This document shows positions 8,402-17,400 of a stretch of DNA of 32,268 bases, one piece after another. The notes under the pieces were generated by a model. The model did no database searches and was not told the DNA's origin. It saw only the letters and a list, made by a program, of their open reading frames with translations. Numbering within the stretch: the stretch's first letter is position 1; every line of letters begins with the position of its first letter. The position numbers and the translations under genes are program-made. Source of the DNA: Archaeoglobus sp. JdFR-24 (GTDB lineage Archaea; Halobacteriota; Archaeoglobi; Archaeoglobales; Archaeoglobaceae); assembly GCA_002011215.1 (NCBI GenBank), contig MTML01000091.1, positions 14,335-46,602 of the forward strand, given 5' to 3'.

Positions 8402-9123
8402 CCGTACATGGGATATTCTTCTTTTCTTGTCGCTTTTTCCTCCTGAATTCTAGTCTGTTCTGCAAGTTTCTGCATCTGAGTCTCTATAAACTCGGCTTCT
8501 TGAATTAGCCTTTCAACACCCACTTCCCAGCCAAGTAAATTATTGAGAACTTCGATTATCTGTGCTGCAGCTCTTGGATCGGGATTAAAACCAAGAGTTT
8601 CACCGAGCAGAGCTAACCCGGGGAATCCCTCAAACACACATTCATTAAGTATAGATCCCGCAAGTCCGGAAATCGTTCCTGTTTTAAATATCTCTACGTG
8701 ACCCTTGATCTCTTCCAGAAGCTTTTTTGTGGTTGCGGCTCCAAAAACTCTGTGTTTACCTTCAAAGGTTGCCACACCAGCAAGAGAATATATCCTGGTT
8801 ACATTTATAGATCTGGCCCATCTGACGATCTCCTGACTTAAAGGAGTAGCCATCTCCATCCCGATAGGTATGTCTGAATGGATTAAAACCATATTAAGCT
8901 CTTCAGACTCGTAAATTCTGATGGGCGGTGCAATAACACCATCAATAAGAGTAGCGATTGGAGGTAACAATTCTGAACCAATTACTCCCTTATGCTCCAG
9001 TCCAAGTTCCGTAACGAAATGAGCAGTAGCAATTGTACCTACAAGTCCTATCCCTGGAAAACTTGTAAGCAGGACAGGCTCCTTAACTTTTAAATCGTGG
9101 ATAACTATTTCAGCCTTTGTCAT
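8398..9123 (-). CDS. Proteasome assembly chaperone, PAC2/PbaA family
   Basis: Proteins of this family (COG2047) help assemble the archaeal 20S proteasome core. The 241-residue product shows the PAC2 fold start VLLTSFPGIGLVGTIATAHF, the conserved GSELLPPIATLIDG segment, and the late GFPGLALLGETLGFNPDPRA motif. The C-terminal region is charged and helical and ends exactly in Met-Tyr-Gly, which fits the HbYX tail (hydrophobic-Tyr-any) used to dock into pockets of the alpha ring. The ATG at 9123 was preferred because TATA-like AT-rich DNA lies about 25-30 bases upstream, giving a leaderless start; an in-frame TTG at 9129 would add two residues. DUF473 follows with a four-base overlap. Confidence 0.87.
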   Translation of the reverse strand: MTKAEIVIHDLKVKEPVLLTSFPGIGLVGTIATAHFVTELGLEHKGVIGSELLPPIATLIDGVIAPPIRIYESEELNMVLIHSDIPIGMEMATPLSQEIVRWARSINVTRIYSLAGVATFEGKHRVFGAATTKKLLEEIKGHVEIFKTGTISGLAGSILNECVFEGFPGLALLGETLGFNPDPRAAAQIIEVLNNLLGWEVGVERLIQEAEFIETQMQKLAEQTRIQEEKATRKEEYPMYG

Positions 9124-9219
9124 ATACAAATACTGAAAAACTAAAAATATTTATCTCTTCCGAATGGTGAATCAGAAGGAAAAGAAAAATAGAAGAAAGC
9201 GATTAAAATAGGTGATATA

Positions 9220-9522
9220 ATGAGGGGATACAGATTTAAAAGAGGCTTCAAAGCAAGCCCGGAAAGGCTTGAAGAACAGATCAAAAAACATTTTGGAGAA
9301 TTTGAAAAGGAAGGAGATACTTACATCGTGAGGTATGGTGCGATTAGGGAGCTCAGATTATGGATAAAAGAGAAGAAGCTGTATGCAGAGTCGAAAACAG
9401 ATCCCAAGGTTGATCCAGATGTTGCTTCAAGTACCCTTAAGACATACAACAGATTCCTTGAGGAATTGACTGGCTACACAGCAAAAGAGAGACAAAAAAT
9501 GTTGAAAAAGGAGATCGATTGA
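9220..9522 (+). CDS. DUF5611 family small protein
   Basis: The 100-residue protein begins MRGYRFKRGFK and ends with LEELTGYTAKERQKMLKKE, both typical of the archaeal DUF5611 family, as is the YGAIREL strand in the middle. It is rich in Lys and Arg (predicted basic), with no cysteine or membrane segment. Function is unknown; a nucleic-acid-binding role would suit the charge but is not shown. A GGTGAT ribosome site sits just before the ATG. The gene is divergent from the proteasome chaperone gene, sharing a 96-base intergenic region. Confidence 0.72.
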   Translation: MRGYRFKRGFKASPERLEEQIKKHFGEFEKEGDTYIVRYGAIRELRLWIKEKKLYAESKTDPKVDPDVASSTLKTYNRFLEELTGYTAKERQKMLKKEID

Positions 9523-9645
9523 GACAGATATATCTAACAAGATTTATTTATATATAACCTATAGATTTAATTTAAATTTAATTTAAAACTAAGATCAGTT
9601 AAAAAATAAATTATTTAATATTAAGGTTTATTAGGATACCAGAAA

Positions 9646-9654
9646 ATTTATTAA
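9646..9654 (+). promoter_or_regulatory. TATA box of the RecA-like gene
   Basis: ATTTATTAA is centred about 29 bases ahead of the ATG at 9679, with no ribosome site in between, so a leaderless transcript is likely. The whole 9523-9678 interval is extremely AT-rich, with overlapping TTTAATTTAAA words. Confidence 0.4.
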
Positions 9655-9678
9655 TAAGCCCTTAAAATCTTCAATAAT

Positions 9679-10311
9679 ATGTCAGTTCTCGTCAAGGGCG
9701 AAACTGGAATTGAAAAATTCATCCTTATCTCTCAACTTGCTTCAAAATTTAAAAACATCATATGGATAACTTCAAATCTCTGTCCTGATAAAATCAAACT
9801 TTTCTTTGATAACCTGGACTGTGAAGTAAATTTAAAAACCATCATATGTCGAAGATGTTCTGAACCAGAGCCGGATCAGTATGCAAATCCCCTTAACCTT
9901 AACGAAATAAGTATCTCAATGTCAAAACTCATGCCTTTTAGTGATGGAAACAGATTTATCGTGGTGATTGACAACCTGTCTGAGATCCTTGTTATCCATA
10001 AGGTTGAGAAAGTATACCTCTTCCTGCTCGATTTCCTGAGCAAGGTTTCAGAAAAAGGTGGGGGTGTTTTAGGTTGCATGGTTTCAGGAGCACAGGATCA
10101 GAAATCAGAAATTCTTATTTCTTCAATTTTTGATTGGGTTATTTCAATCCACAAGAGTGTTGAGAAGCTAGAAATAAGAAAAATACTTATAATTGAAAAA
10201 TGGCTCGCTGAACCGCCAAGAGAGATATTAGAATTTACAATCAATGAAGGAAAAATCAAAATCGATGAAGATATTTGGAACTTTTTGGATTATGCTCTTG
10301 ATTTTAAATGA
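9679..10311 (+). CDS. RecA/KaiC-superfamily ATPase homologue with degenerate Walker A
   Basis: The 210-residue protein has the layout of a single RecA-like domain of the small archaeal KaiC-related type. It opens directly with a P-loop-like strand, VLVKGETGIEKF (3-14). Compared with GxxGxGK[ST], the sixth position is Glu12 instead of Gly and the Ser/Thr is Phe14, so ATP binding may be weak or lost. The Walker B strand RFIVVIDN (92-99, Asp98) is well kept. A Cys pair CRRC lies at 57-60. I cannot name its function. The gene has no operon partner. Its stop codon lies inside one arm of an 18-base inverted repeat, and its composition is more AT-rich than its neighbours. Confidence 0.6.
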   Translation: MSVLVKGETGIEKFILISQLASKFKNIIWITSNLCPDKIKLFFDNLDCEVNLKTIICRRCSEPEPDQYANPLNLNEISISMSKLMPFSDGNRFIVVIDNLSEILVIHKVEKVYLFLLDFLSKVSEKGGGVLGCMVSGAQDQKSEILISSIFDWVISIHKSVEKLEIRKILIIEKWLAEPPREILEFTINEGKIKIDEDIWNFLDYALDFK

Positions 10312-10425
10312 ATCGTGGCTGTTTTGAAAATCTAATAATTTTTTGAAAATCTAATAATATATCTTTTCCAGATCTTTTTCAACTCTTTTTAGCTTTCTTT
10401 TAGCTTTCGATTCATTTAAAATCAA
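10298..10425. repeat. Perfect 18-base inverted repeat bounding a 128-base segment
   Basis: Bases 10298-10315 are the exact reverse complement of 10408-10425, with 92 bases between. The left arm includes the last codons and stop of the RecA-like gene. Inside lies an 18-base direct repeat, TTTTGAAAATCTAATAAT, at 10322-10339 and 10341-10358, and a smaller TTTTAGCTTTC repeat near 10387-10407. It could be a small non-autonomous mobile element, a remnant of one, or a recombination or regulatory site. No flanking target duplication is obvious. Confidence 0.75.
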
Positions 10426-10454
10426 TTTAAGTCAGGATTGCAAGATGGATGAAA

Positions 10455-10464
10455 TTTTTTTAAA
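10455..10464 (+). promoter_or_regulatory. TATA-like box of the CoA-pathway ligase gene
   Basis: A TTTTTTTAAA stretch is centred about 25 bases before the ATG at 10485. There is no ribosome site, which suggests leaderless translation of the first gene of the ligase-hisD-aspS group. Confidence 0.4.
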
Positions 10465-10484
10465 CCTTCCATCAACCTGAACTT

Positions 10485-11249
10485 ATGGCTCATGTTCCAG
10501 AAAGCCATCCAAGATACATCTCACTCAAATACCGGGAAAAGATCGTTGAAGGGGTCAGAAAAGGCATCACAGCTCCCGAAGGTATGGTAGCCCATGGAAG
10601 AGGGGAGACATTCGACTATATTCTTGGTGAGAGGTCTCAAAAATTTGCAATTGAATCTGAAAGAGCTGCAGTAGCCTTAATGCTTCTTTCAAAACATCCT
10701 ATCATTTCAGTTAATGGAAATGTTGCAGCTCTTATCCCTGAAGAGGTGATCAGGCTTTCAGAGGTCCTTGAGGCTCCACTAGAGGTAAATATATTTCATT
10801 ATAGCAAAGAAAGGGTGGGCAAAATTAAAGAACATATAGAAAGTTATGGTGGGAAAATACTGGCAGATTGTGATGCTTCACTGGAAGGTATAGAACACGC
10901 CAGAAGGATTGTGAGCAAAAGAGGTATTTTCATTGCCGATACTGTCCTCGTTCCTCTCGAGGATGGAGATAGATGTGAGATACTTAAAAGACACGGTAAA
11001 AAAACCATAGCTATCGATTTGAATCCACTATCAAGAACATCCCTTATGGCAGACATAACGATAGTGGATAATATAATCAGGGCGATTCCCAATATGATTG
11101 AAATCGCCACTGAGCTAAGGAATGCAAAGAAAGATTACCTCAAAAGAATTCTTAGAGAGTATGATAACAGAAAAAATCTCAGTTTAGCAATAGATGCGAT
11201 AAAGGAATATCTTTCGAAAAAAGCCGGTGAAGTGATCAATCAGAGATAA
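10485..11249 (+). CDS. 4-phosphopantoate--beta-alanine ligase (archaeal CoA pathway)
   Basis: This ATP-dependent enzyme joins 4-phosphopantoate to beta-alanine to give 4'-phosphopantothenate. It replaces the bacterial pantothenate synthetase and kinase steps in most archaea (COG1701, EC 6.3.2.36). The 254-residue length is normal. Family segments seen are VPESHPRYISLKYREKIVEG near the start, APEGMVAHGRGETFDYILGE, the NGNVAAL loop, and LIPEEVIRLSEVLEAPLEVN. Later ADTVLVPLEDGDRCEILK and TIAIDLNPLSRTSLMADITI carry the nucleotide and dimer contacts described for the family. It is the first gene of a likely three-gene unit with hisD 24 bases downstream. Confidence 0.9.
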   Translation: MAHVPESHPRYISLKYREKIVEGVRKGITAPEGMVAHGRGETFDYILGERSQKFAIESERAAVALMLLSKHPIISVNGNVAALIPEEVIRLSEVLEAPLEVNIFHYSKERVGKIKEHIESYGGKILADCDASLEGIEHARRIVSKRGIFIADTVLVPLEDGDRCEILKRHGKKTIAIDLNPLSRTSLMADITIVDNIIRAIPNMIEIATELRNAKKDYLKRILREYDNRKNLSLAIDAIKEYLSKKAGEVINQR

Positions 11250-11273
11250 TTTATCAATGGAGGAGGTGCTGAA

Positions 11274-12512
11274 TTGATTGTTAATTCTGAATTTATTCTC
11301 AAAATGGAAAGAAGAAAATCACTTGAAGATATATTTCCCGAAGTAAATAAGATAATAGAGAAGGTGAGTAACGAAGGAGACAGAGCTCTTTTTGAGCTTA
11401 CGGAGAAATTCGATGGTGTTAAACCAGCTTATTTAAAGGTCCCGAATGAGGAGATAGATAGAGCCTATGAAGCCGTAGATGATTTGCTAATAGATGCGCT
11501 TGAAATCGCGAAGGAGAACATTTCCAGATTTCATTATATAACATCTGTTGACAGAGACATTAAAGTGGACTTTGACGATATGATACTCGGTAAAAAATAC
11601 GTTCCTGTTGAATCTGCAGGATTATACATACCTGGGGGGAGGGCAAGTTATCCATCAACAGCATTGATGGCAGGGTTGCCTGCTAAAATTGCAGGTGTTG
11701 AGAGGATCGTCGCATGCACCCCTCCAAACAAGGAGGGAAAGGTCAATGAATTGACTCTAATTGCATGTGACATAGTAGGAATTGATGAGATTTATGCGGT
11801 TGGTGGTGTTCAGGCAATTGCAGCCCTCGCCTACAGTACCGAGACCATCAAAAAGGTTGATAAGATAGTTGGACCGGGTAACGCGTATGTTACTGCCGCT
11901 AAAATTCTCGTCCAGAAGGATGTTGCAATAGATATGCCCGCAGGTCCTTCAGAAATTCTGATTATAGCAGATGAGACTGCGAACATCAGATATATAGCTG
12001 CTGATGTGCTCGCTCAGCTTGAGCACGATCCGATGGCGATCGCGATTGTTCTGTGTACTTCACAGGATATGGCAGAAAAGATCGAGAAAGAAGTGAAAAG
12101 CCTTGTTGACGACTCATTCAATCTCAACAATTTCTATACCTGTGTCGTTAGAGACATTGAGGAAGCAATAGAGATCTCGAATCATTTTGCCCCTGAACAC
12201 CTCTCAATGATGTTTAAAGGAGCAGAAGATGCAATAGATGAGATCAAAAGCGCCGGTTCTGTCTTCATAGGAGATTTTTCTCCTGTTGCAGCGGGAGATT
12301 ATGCTTCCGGAACCAATCACATACTCCCCACCTCTGGTTTTGCGAGGATGTTTTCAGGGGTCAGCGTTGAAACATTTTTAAAACACATCACATATCAGAA
12401 ACTCGAACCTGAAGGATTGAAAAGAATAGGTAATGAAATCATGAGAATAGCCCAGTCAGAGGGATTGATTTACCATAAAAAATCAGTGGAGGAGAGATTG
12501 AATGAATGTTGA
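11274..12512 (+). CDS. hisD: Histidinol dehydrogenase
   Basis: HisD oxidises L-histidinol to L-histidine in two NAD-dependent steps, the last two of histidine biosynthesis. The 412-residue protein has all key residues. The zinc ligands are Gln248 and His251 (QLEHDP), Asp342 ([12 protein letters not shown]) and His401 near the C-terminus ([10 protein letters not shown]). The acid/base pair is Glu308-His309 (NHFAPEHL). The NAD-site segments [14 protein letters not shown] and [13 protein letters not shown] are also present. The start is TTG 11274, chosen because GGAGGAGG lies six to seven bases upstream and no in-frame ATG fits. No other his gene is in the window. The 3' end overlaps aspS by 11 bases, which implies cotranscription. 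Confidence 0.95.
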   Translation: MIVNSEFILKMERRKSLEDIFPEVNKIIEKVSNEGDRALFELTEKFDGVKPAYLKVPNEEIDRAYEAVDDLLIDALEIAKENISRFHYITSVDRDIKVDFDDMILGKKYVPVESAGLYIPGGRASYPSTALMAGLPAKIAGVERIVACTPPNKEGKVNELTLIACDIVGIDEIYAVGGVQAIAALAYSTETIKKVDKIVGPGNAYVTAAKILVQKDVAIDMPAGPSEILIIADETANIRYIAADVLAQLEHDPMAIAIVLCTSQDMAEKIEKEVKSLVDDSFNLNNFYTCVVRDIEEAIEISNHFAPEHLSMMFKGAEDAIDEIKSAGSVFIGDFSPVAAGDYASGTNHILPTSGFARMFSGVSVETFLKHITYQKLEPEGLKRIGNEIMRIAQSEGLIYHKKSVEERLNEC

Positions 12513-13812
12513 AGGTGATCCGGTAAGAAAATACACTTCGGAAATCGGCGAAGAAGATATTGGAAAGACAGTACTTCTTTACGGATGGGTTCATGAAATA
12601 AGAGACCTCGGAGGAGTTGTTTTTGTAATTATGAGAGACAGAGAAGGTTTCATGCAGATAACATGCTCAAAAAAGAGGTCAGCCGAGATAATAGAGAAGA
12701 TGAGGAAAGTAAGAAGAGAGAGCATAATCAAAGTGATCGGTGAGGTAAAGAAGGAGGCGAAAGCACCTGGTGGTTACGAAATACTGCCAGATTCATTTGT
12801 GGTCTTGAACGAATCTGACGCTCCTTTACCCCTTGATGTAGCAGAAAAAGTTCCTGCAGAGCTTGATACACGTCTGGACAGCAGATTTCTTGATCTTAGA
12901 AGGCCGAGAATTCAGGCAATTTTCAGAATCAGGCACCAGATGCTTCAGAGCGTCAGGGATTTTCTATCTGAGGAGGGTTTCATTGAAGTCAACACCCCTA
13001 AAATAGTCTCGACAGCTACTGAGGGAGGCACAGAGTTGTTTCCAATAACCTATTTTGAGAGAGAGGCTTTCCTTAACCAGAGTCCGCAGCTTTACAAACA
13101 AGTTCTCATGGGCGCTGGATTGGAGAAAGTCTTCGAAATCGGTCCTATTTTCAGGGCAGAAGAACACAACACCATCAGACATCTCAATGAGGCGATTTCA
13201 ATCGATATCGAGTGCAGCTTTACAGATCATGAAGGAGTTATGAAGATACTTGAAAGACTCATCAACAGAATTTACACAGATGTTAACGGGAACTGCCAGA
13301 GATATCTTGACTGGATTGACGTTAAGCTCGAGATTCCCGAGGTCCCCTTTCCAAGAATAACCTACGACGAGGCAATTGAAATAATATCAAAAAGAGGAGA
13401 GGAAATACCATGGGGTGAGGATTTTTCCACCCCGGCTCTAAAGGCATTATCTGAGGAACTGGAAGGTCACTATTATATCGTCGACTGGCCAGCCCAGATT
13501 AAACCATTCTATGCCATGCCATACGAGGATAAGCCTGTGTTGAGCAAGAGCTTTGACCTCATGGTTGGAAGTCTTGAACTTGCCAGTGGTGCACAGAGGA
13601 TTCACCTCTACGACCTTTTAGTCCAGAAAATAAAGGAGAAAGGGATGAATCCAGACAGCTTTGAGTTCTACTTAAATGCATTCAAATACGGAATGCCACC
13701 ACATGCCGGGTGGGGTCTTGGAGCAGATAGACTTATCATGTCAATGCTTAACCTCAAAAATATAAGGGAAGCGGTTATGTTCCCAAGAGACAGGAACAGA
13801 CTTGTTCCATAG
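12502..13812 (+). CDS. aspS: Aspartyl-tRNA synthetase, archaeal type, likely non-discriminating (Asp/Asn)
   Basis: This 436-residue class IIb synthetase charges tRNA(Asp). The N-terminal OB-fold anticodon domain (about 1-105) is followed by the catalytic core: motif 2 is [12 protein letters not shown] ([16 protein letters not shown]) and motif 3 is [16 protein letters not shown] near the end. Length and order match the archaeal/eukaryal family, with no bacterial insertion domain. His31 follows GWV, where discriminating enzymes such as that of Thermococcus have Trp. Pro89 ([10 protein letters not shown]) replaces their Lys. This pair is reported for enzymes that also charge tRNA(Asn), so a GatCAB amidotransferase is expected elsewhere in the genome. 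The start at 12502 lies inside the hisD 3' end. Confidence 0.93.
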   Translation: MNVEGDPVRKYTSEIGEEDIGKTVLLYGWVHEIRDLGGVVFVIMRDREGFMQITCSKKRSAEIIEKMRKVRRESIIKVIGEVKKEAKAPGGYEILPDSFVVLNESDAPLPLDVAEKVPAELDTRLDSRFLDLRRPRIQAIFRIRHQMLQSVRDFLSEEGFIEVNTPKIVSTATEGGTELFPITYFEREAFLNQSPQLYKQVLMGAGLEKVFEIGPIFRAEEHNTIRHLNEAISIDIECSFTDHEGVMKILERLINRIYTDVNGNCQRYLDWIDVKLEIPEVPFPRITYDEAIEIISKRGEEIPWGEDFSTPALKALSEELEGHYYIVDWPAQIKPFYAMPYEDKPVLSKSFDLMVGSLELASGAQRIHLYDLLVQKIKEKGMNPDSFEFYLNAFKYGMPPHAGWGLGADRLIMSMLNLKNIREAVMFPRDRNRLVP

Positions 13813-13989
13813 AACAACAAAGCATCCATCACCATATTTCTTTATTTAATTTAAGCATACCATAATCAACCCATATCTTTTCTATGAGTATCTTGATCGT
13901 TCAGTCCTTTGTTGTGGAAATCTTTAAAAGCAATTGAAGGCAGTTGGAAGGGAAAATTATATTAATACCTTTTTTCATTATTTTATTGG

Positions 13990-14406
13990 ATGGGAGAAAG
14001 TGACATACTGGTCGAACGGCTCGAAAAAAAATTGATTGAAAAAGATAAGGAGATAGTGGAGTTGAAACGAATGCTATCAGCAAAAGAATCCGAGATAGAA
14101 GCAATTAAGAGAGAAGTTGCAGAAATAATTAAATCTGAGATCTCAGATGAGCTTATAAAACTGAAAGAACTGGAATCCACGATTATAGAGCTTAAAAAAA
14201 TTGTTGAGAGCTTAACGTCAGAAATATTATACATAAAAACTGAACTCAAAAGGCCAGAAAAGAAGTTCGAGGTTTCAGAATCGAAAGAAGAGAAAAGACA
14301 GAGAGGAGATAGGAGAAAGACAGAAGCTCAGCATACACCTGGAACAGATGAGGCACCCATAGAGAAGGATTCTGAAGACGATAACGATATAATCATATGT
14401 GATTAG
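13990..14406 (+). CDS. Small coiled-coil protein of unknown function, upstream of smc
   Basis: The family is not recognised. The 138 residues split in two. Positions about 5-90 are a continuous heptad-rich coiled coil (LVERLEKKLIEKDKEIVELK and on). About 90-138 is a charged, probably disordered tail that turns strongly acidic and ends in DDNDIIICD. There is no membrane segment or enzyme motif. The start follows an AT-rich promoter-like stretch (TTATATTAATAC near 13957) at leaderless spacing. It lies 44 bases ahead of smc in the same direction, so the two may share a transcript. A role with the SMC complex is inferred only from position and coiled-coil character. Coiled-coil composition alone could mimic relatedness, so homology claims need care. 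Confidence 0.65.
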   Translation: MGESDILVERLEKKLIEKDKEIVELKRMLSAKESEIEAIKREVAEIIKSEISDELIKLKELESTIIELKKIVESLTSEILYIKTELKRPEKKFEVSESKEEKRQRGDRRKTEAQHTPGTDEAPIEKDSEDDNDIIICD

Positions 14407-14450
14407 CTCATACATCCAGAACAGTTTCGAGCCGACAAATTTAAAGGATC

Positions 14451-17400
14451 ATGCACATAAAAAAACTGATAATAAAAAATTTCAAATCATTCAATAAAAA
14501 GGTGGAGATTCCTCTTTTCAAGGGATTTACCGTTATCAGCGGGCCAAATGGCAGTGGAAAATCAAATATTGTCGATGCAATTCTGTTCTGCTTAGGTTTG
14601 ACACCCTCAACAAGAATTTTGAGGGCTGACAGGCTGACAGATTTGATCCATTCCGGGAATGGTAATCTTAGTGAGGCCGAGGTTACCGTTGTTTTTGATA
14701 ACTCAGACAGAGTTTTGCCTGGAGAGGATGAAATAAGAATAACGAGGAGGATCAAAAGGACAGAAAAGGGATATTACAGCTATAATTACATCAACGGGAA
14801 GCCTTCAAACCTTTCCGAGACTCAAAAGCTCCTTTCAAATGCAGGCATTCACAGTGATGCATACAATATTGTGATGCAGGGAGATGTTACAAGAATAACT
14901 GAGATGACACCATTTCAGAGAAGAAAAATTATCGATGATATTGCAGGTATATCTGAATTCGATGAGAAGAAAGAGAAAGCTCTGGAAGAGCTTGAAACTG
15001 TCAGAGAGAACATTGAGCGAATAAACACAATACTGATCGAGGTCAACTATCAGCTCGAACAGCTTGAAGAGGACAGAAGTGAGGCTTTGAGATATAAAGG
15101 ACTTGTTGAGGAGAAGGAAAAATATCTCAGGTATTTGATGATGCAAAAATACATGACACTCCATAACAAAAAAAGAAGACTTGAAAACGAGATTTCAAAA
15201 CTCGAGAGAGATAGAGATGCGGTTTTAAACGATATAATAAAGATCAATACCTGGATAGGAGATCTCAATGCAAAGGCTGATGAAGTATCCAAGAAGATTT
15301 TCGAACTTGCAGATGAAGATTACAAACGCATCCAGGAGAGATTGCTTGAGATCTCCTCAGAAAGAGAGGGTTTGAAAAAGTCGAAGGAGTTGAGGCTTCA
15401 AGAGATTTCCAGACTCGATGAGGATAAAACCAAAATTCTTGTGGCCATATCAAAGCTCAAAGATGATTTGCGTAAGGCCGAAGAGGAAATTGAGAAATTT
15501 TCTATTCAAAAAATTAGCATACAGGAGGTTGTTGATGAACTTGAATCCAGAATAAGCATCATAAACCTCAAACTGGATGAAATGGATACTAAATACAACA
15601 ACCTCAAGGATGAGCTTCTTTCCAAAAAGCTGAAGCTCGATTCAATTAAGGAAGTTCGTTCAGAAAAAATAGGTGAGAGAGATCGATTACTGGAAATCAT
15701 AAGAAGGATCGGATTGGAACTGGAAGATCTTGAAAAGGAGAAAAGAAACATCGAGAGCGAGCTAGATGATCTCTTAAATAACATAGTCCGGGAAAAAAAG
15801 GAGCATTCACAAATAGAGAGGGATCTCGAGTTAAAAATTAAAAATAGAAACGAAATCGATAAAGAAATATTCTCCATAAGAAACGAGTTATCGCAGATTG
15901 AAGAGGATATAAAGTCCCGGGAAGTTGAGCTTTCAAAAATAAAGGCCCAGTTGAATGTTATTGAATCATACTTTTCTAAAGCAGTTGAACTCATACTCGA
16001 GGCAAAGAAGCGAAAGGCGATGCCAGGAGTATATGGAACGGTTTCTCAGCTTTGTGAGGTTAGTGAGCAATTTGCTCTTGCTCTTGAGACTGCCGCAGGA
16101 AACGCTCTGCAGTTTATTGTTGTTGAAAACGAGAATGACGCAGTCAGATGCATAAAATACCTGAAACAGATAAGTGGTGGAAGGGCAACATTCATACCTC
16201 TGAACAAAATCAGGAAAAACTTTGGAAGAGTTGAGCTTGACAGATCTGTTTTGAAGGAGAAGGGTGTAATAGATTACGCTGTAAATCTGATAAAATGTGA
16301 TAAAAAATTCGAATATGTTTTCAATTTCATTTTCAGGGACACACTTGTGGTAGATAACATAGATACGGCAAAAAGACTTATGGATGGTAGAAGAATCGTC
16401 ACACTCGATGGAGATTTGATAGAGAGATCGGGAACTCTAACAGGAGGAAGTCAGGAAAAAAGAAGAGGAATACTCGCAACAAGAGAACTGTTTGAAAAAC
16501 AGAAGAAGATTAATGAGGAGATTACAATTTTAAACAGCAAAAAAGCAGAAATTCTTGGAAAATTGAGAAGGCATGAAGAGCTAAAGAGAAAAATCCAGGA
16601 AGAAGTTGATTCAATCAATAAAAGACTGGGAGATGCCAGAAACAGAATATCTGTAATCGAATCTAGAATCGATGCACACAGGAGAAGAATAAAGGAGATC
16701 GATGGGAAGATCGCGCAGAGAATTTCTGAAAGGGATGAAATATACAGTAAAATCAGCGCCATTGAAGGTGAGATCTCAGATATAGAGAGTAAAATGAGAG
16801 AAATCCAGAAGGATACTGGAGAGATCGAGAAAAAGCTGAGAGGGAGTGAAATACCAAAACTCACTGAAGAACTGGAAAGGTTGAAAGATGAGCTCTCGAG
16901 AAATAAAGAGGCGCTTCTGATCGCCCAGAAGAACCTTGAGAACGCAGAATTCAGAAAAACTCAGATAGAGAGATCGATTTTCGATAAAGAGATGCAGATT
17001 TCTGAAATTGATGAGAAAAAGAAAGAGATACTCAAAAAGATTGAAGAAGAGGGGATTTTATTCAAGTCTCTGGGAGAGGAGCTTGAAAGTTTGAGGGCAA
17101 AGGAACAGGAAGTGGGTGATACTGTAAAAGAGCTGAGAGATGAAAGAGGAAAGATTCTCAACGAAATAAGGAGTCTCGAGCGGAAGAGGGATGAGAAGAG
17201 GTTTGAAGTAACAAGTATTGAAGAGCGGATCAGGGCGAGGAGAGAGAGTCTGGAAAATGTTAACTCAGAGATTGCTGAAATGGGGGAAATTGAGATTGCA
17301 GAGGACGAGATGATTCCTACACAAGAAGAGATAGTCAGAAAGCTTGATGAGATAGAATCGGAGCTTGGGAAGTTTGGAGATGTAAATCTTAAAGCTATTC

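Noticed and set aside
13814..13915. 9-base inverted repeat (ACAACAAAG / CTTTGTTGT) after aspS
   Set aside because: Nine bases 84 apart in AT-rich DNA is within chance and no other structure supports it.
16451..17161. Long open frames antisense to smc
   Set aside because: They are Ser/Leu-rich mirror images of Lys/Glu coiled-coil codons, a usual artefact opposite such genes.
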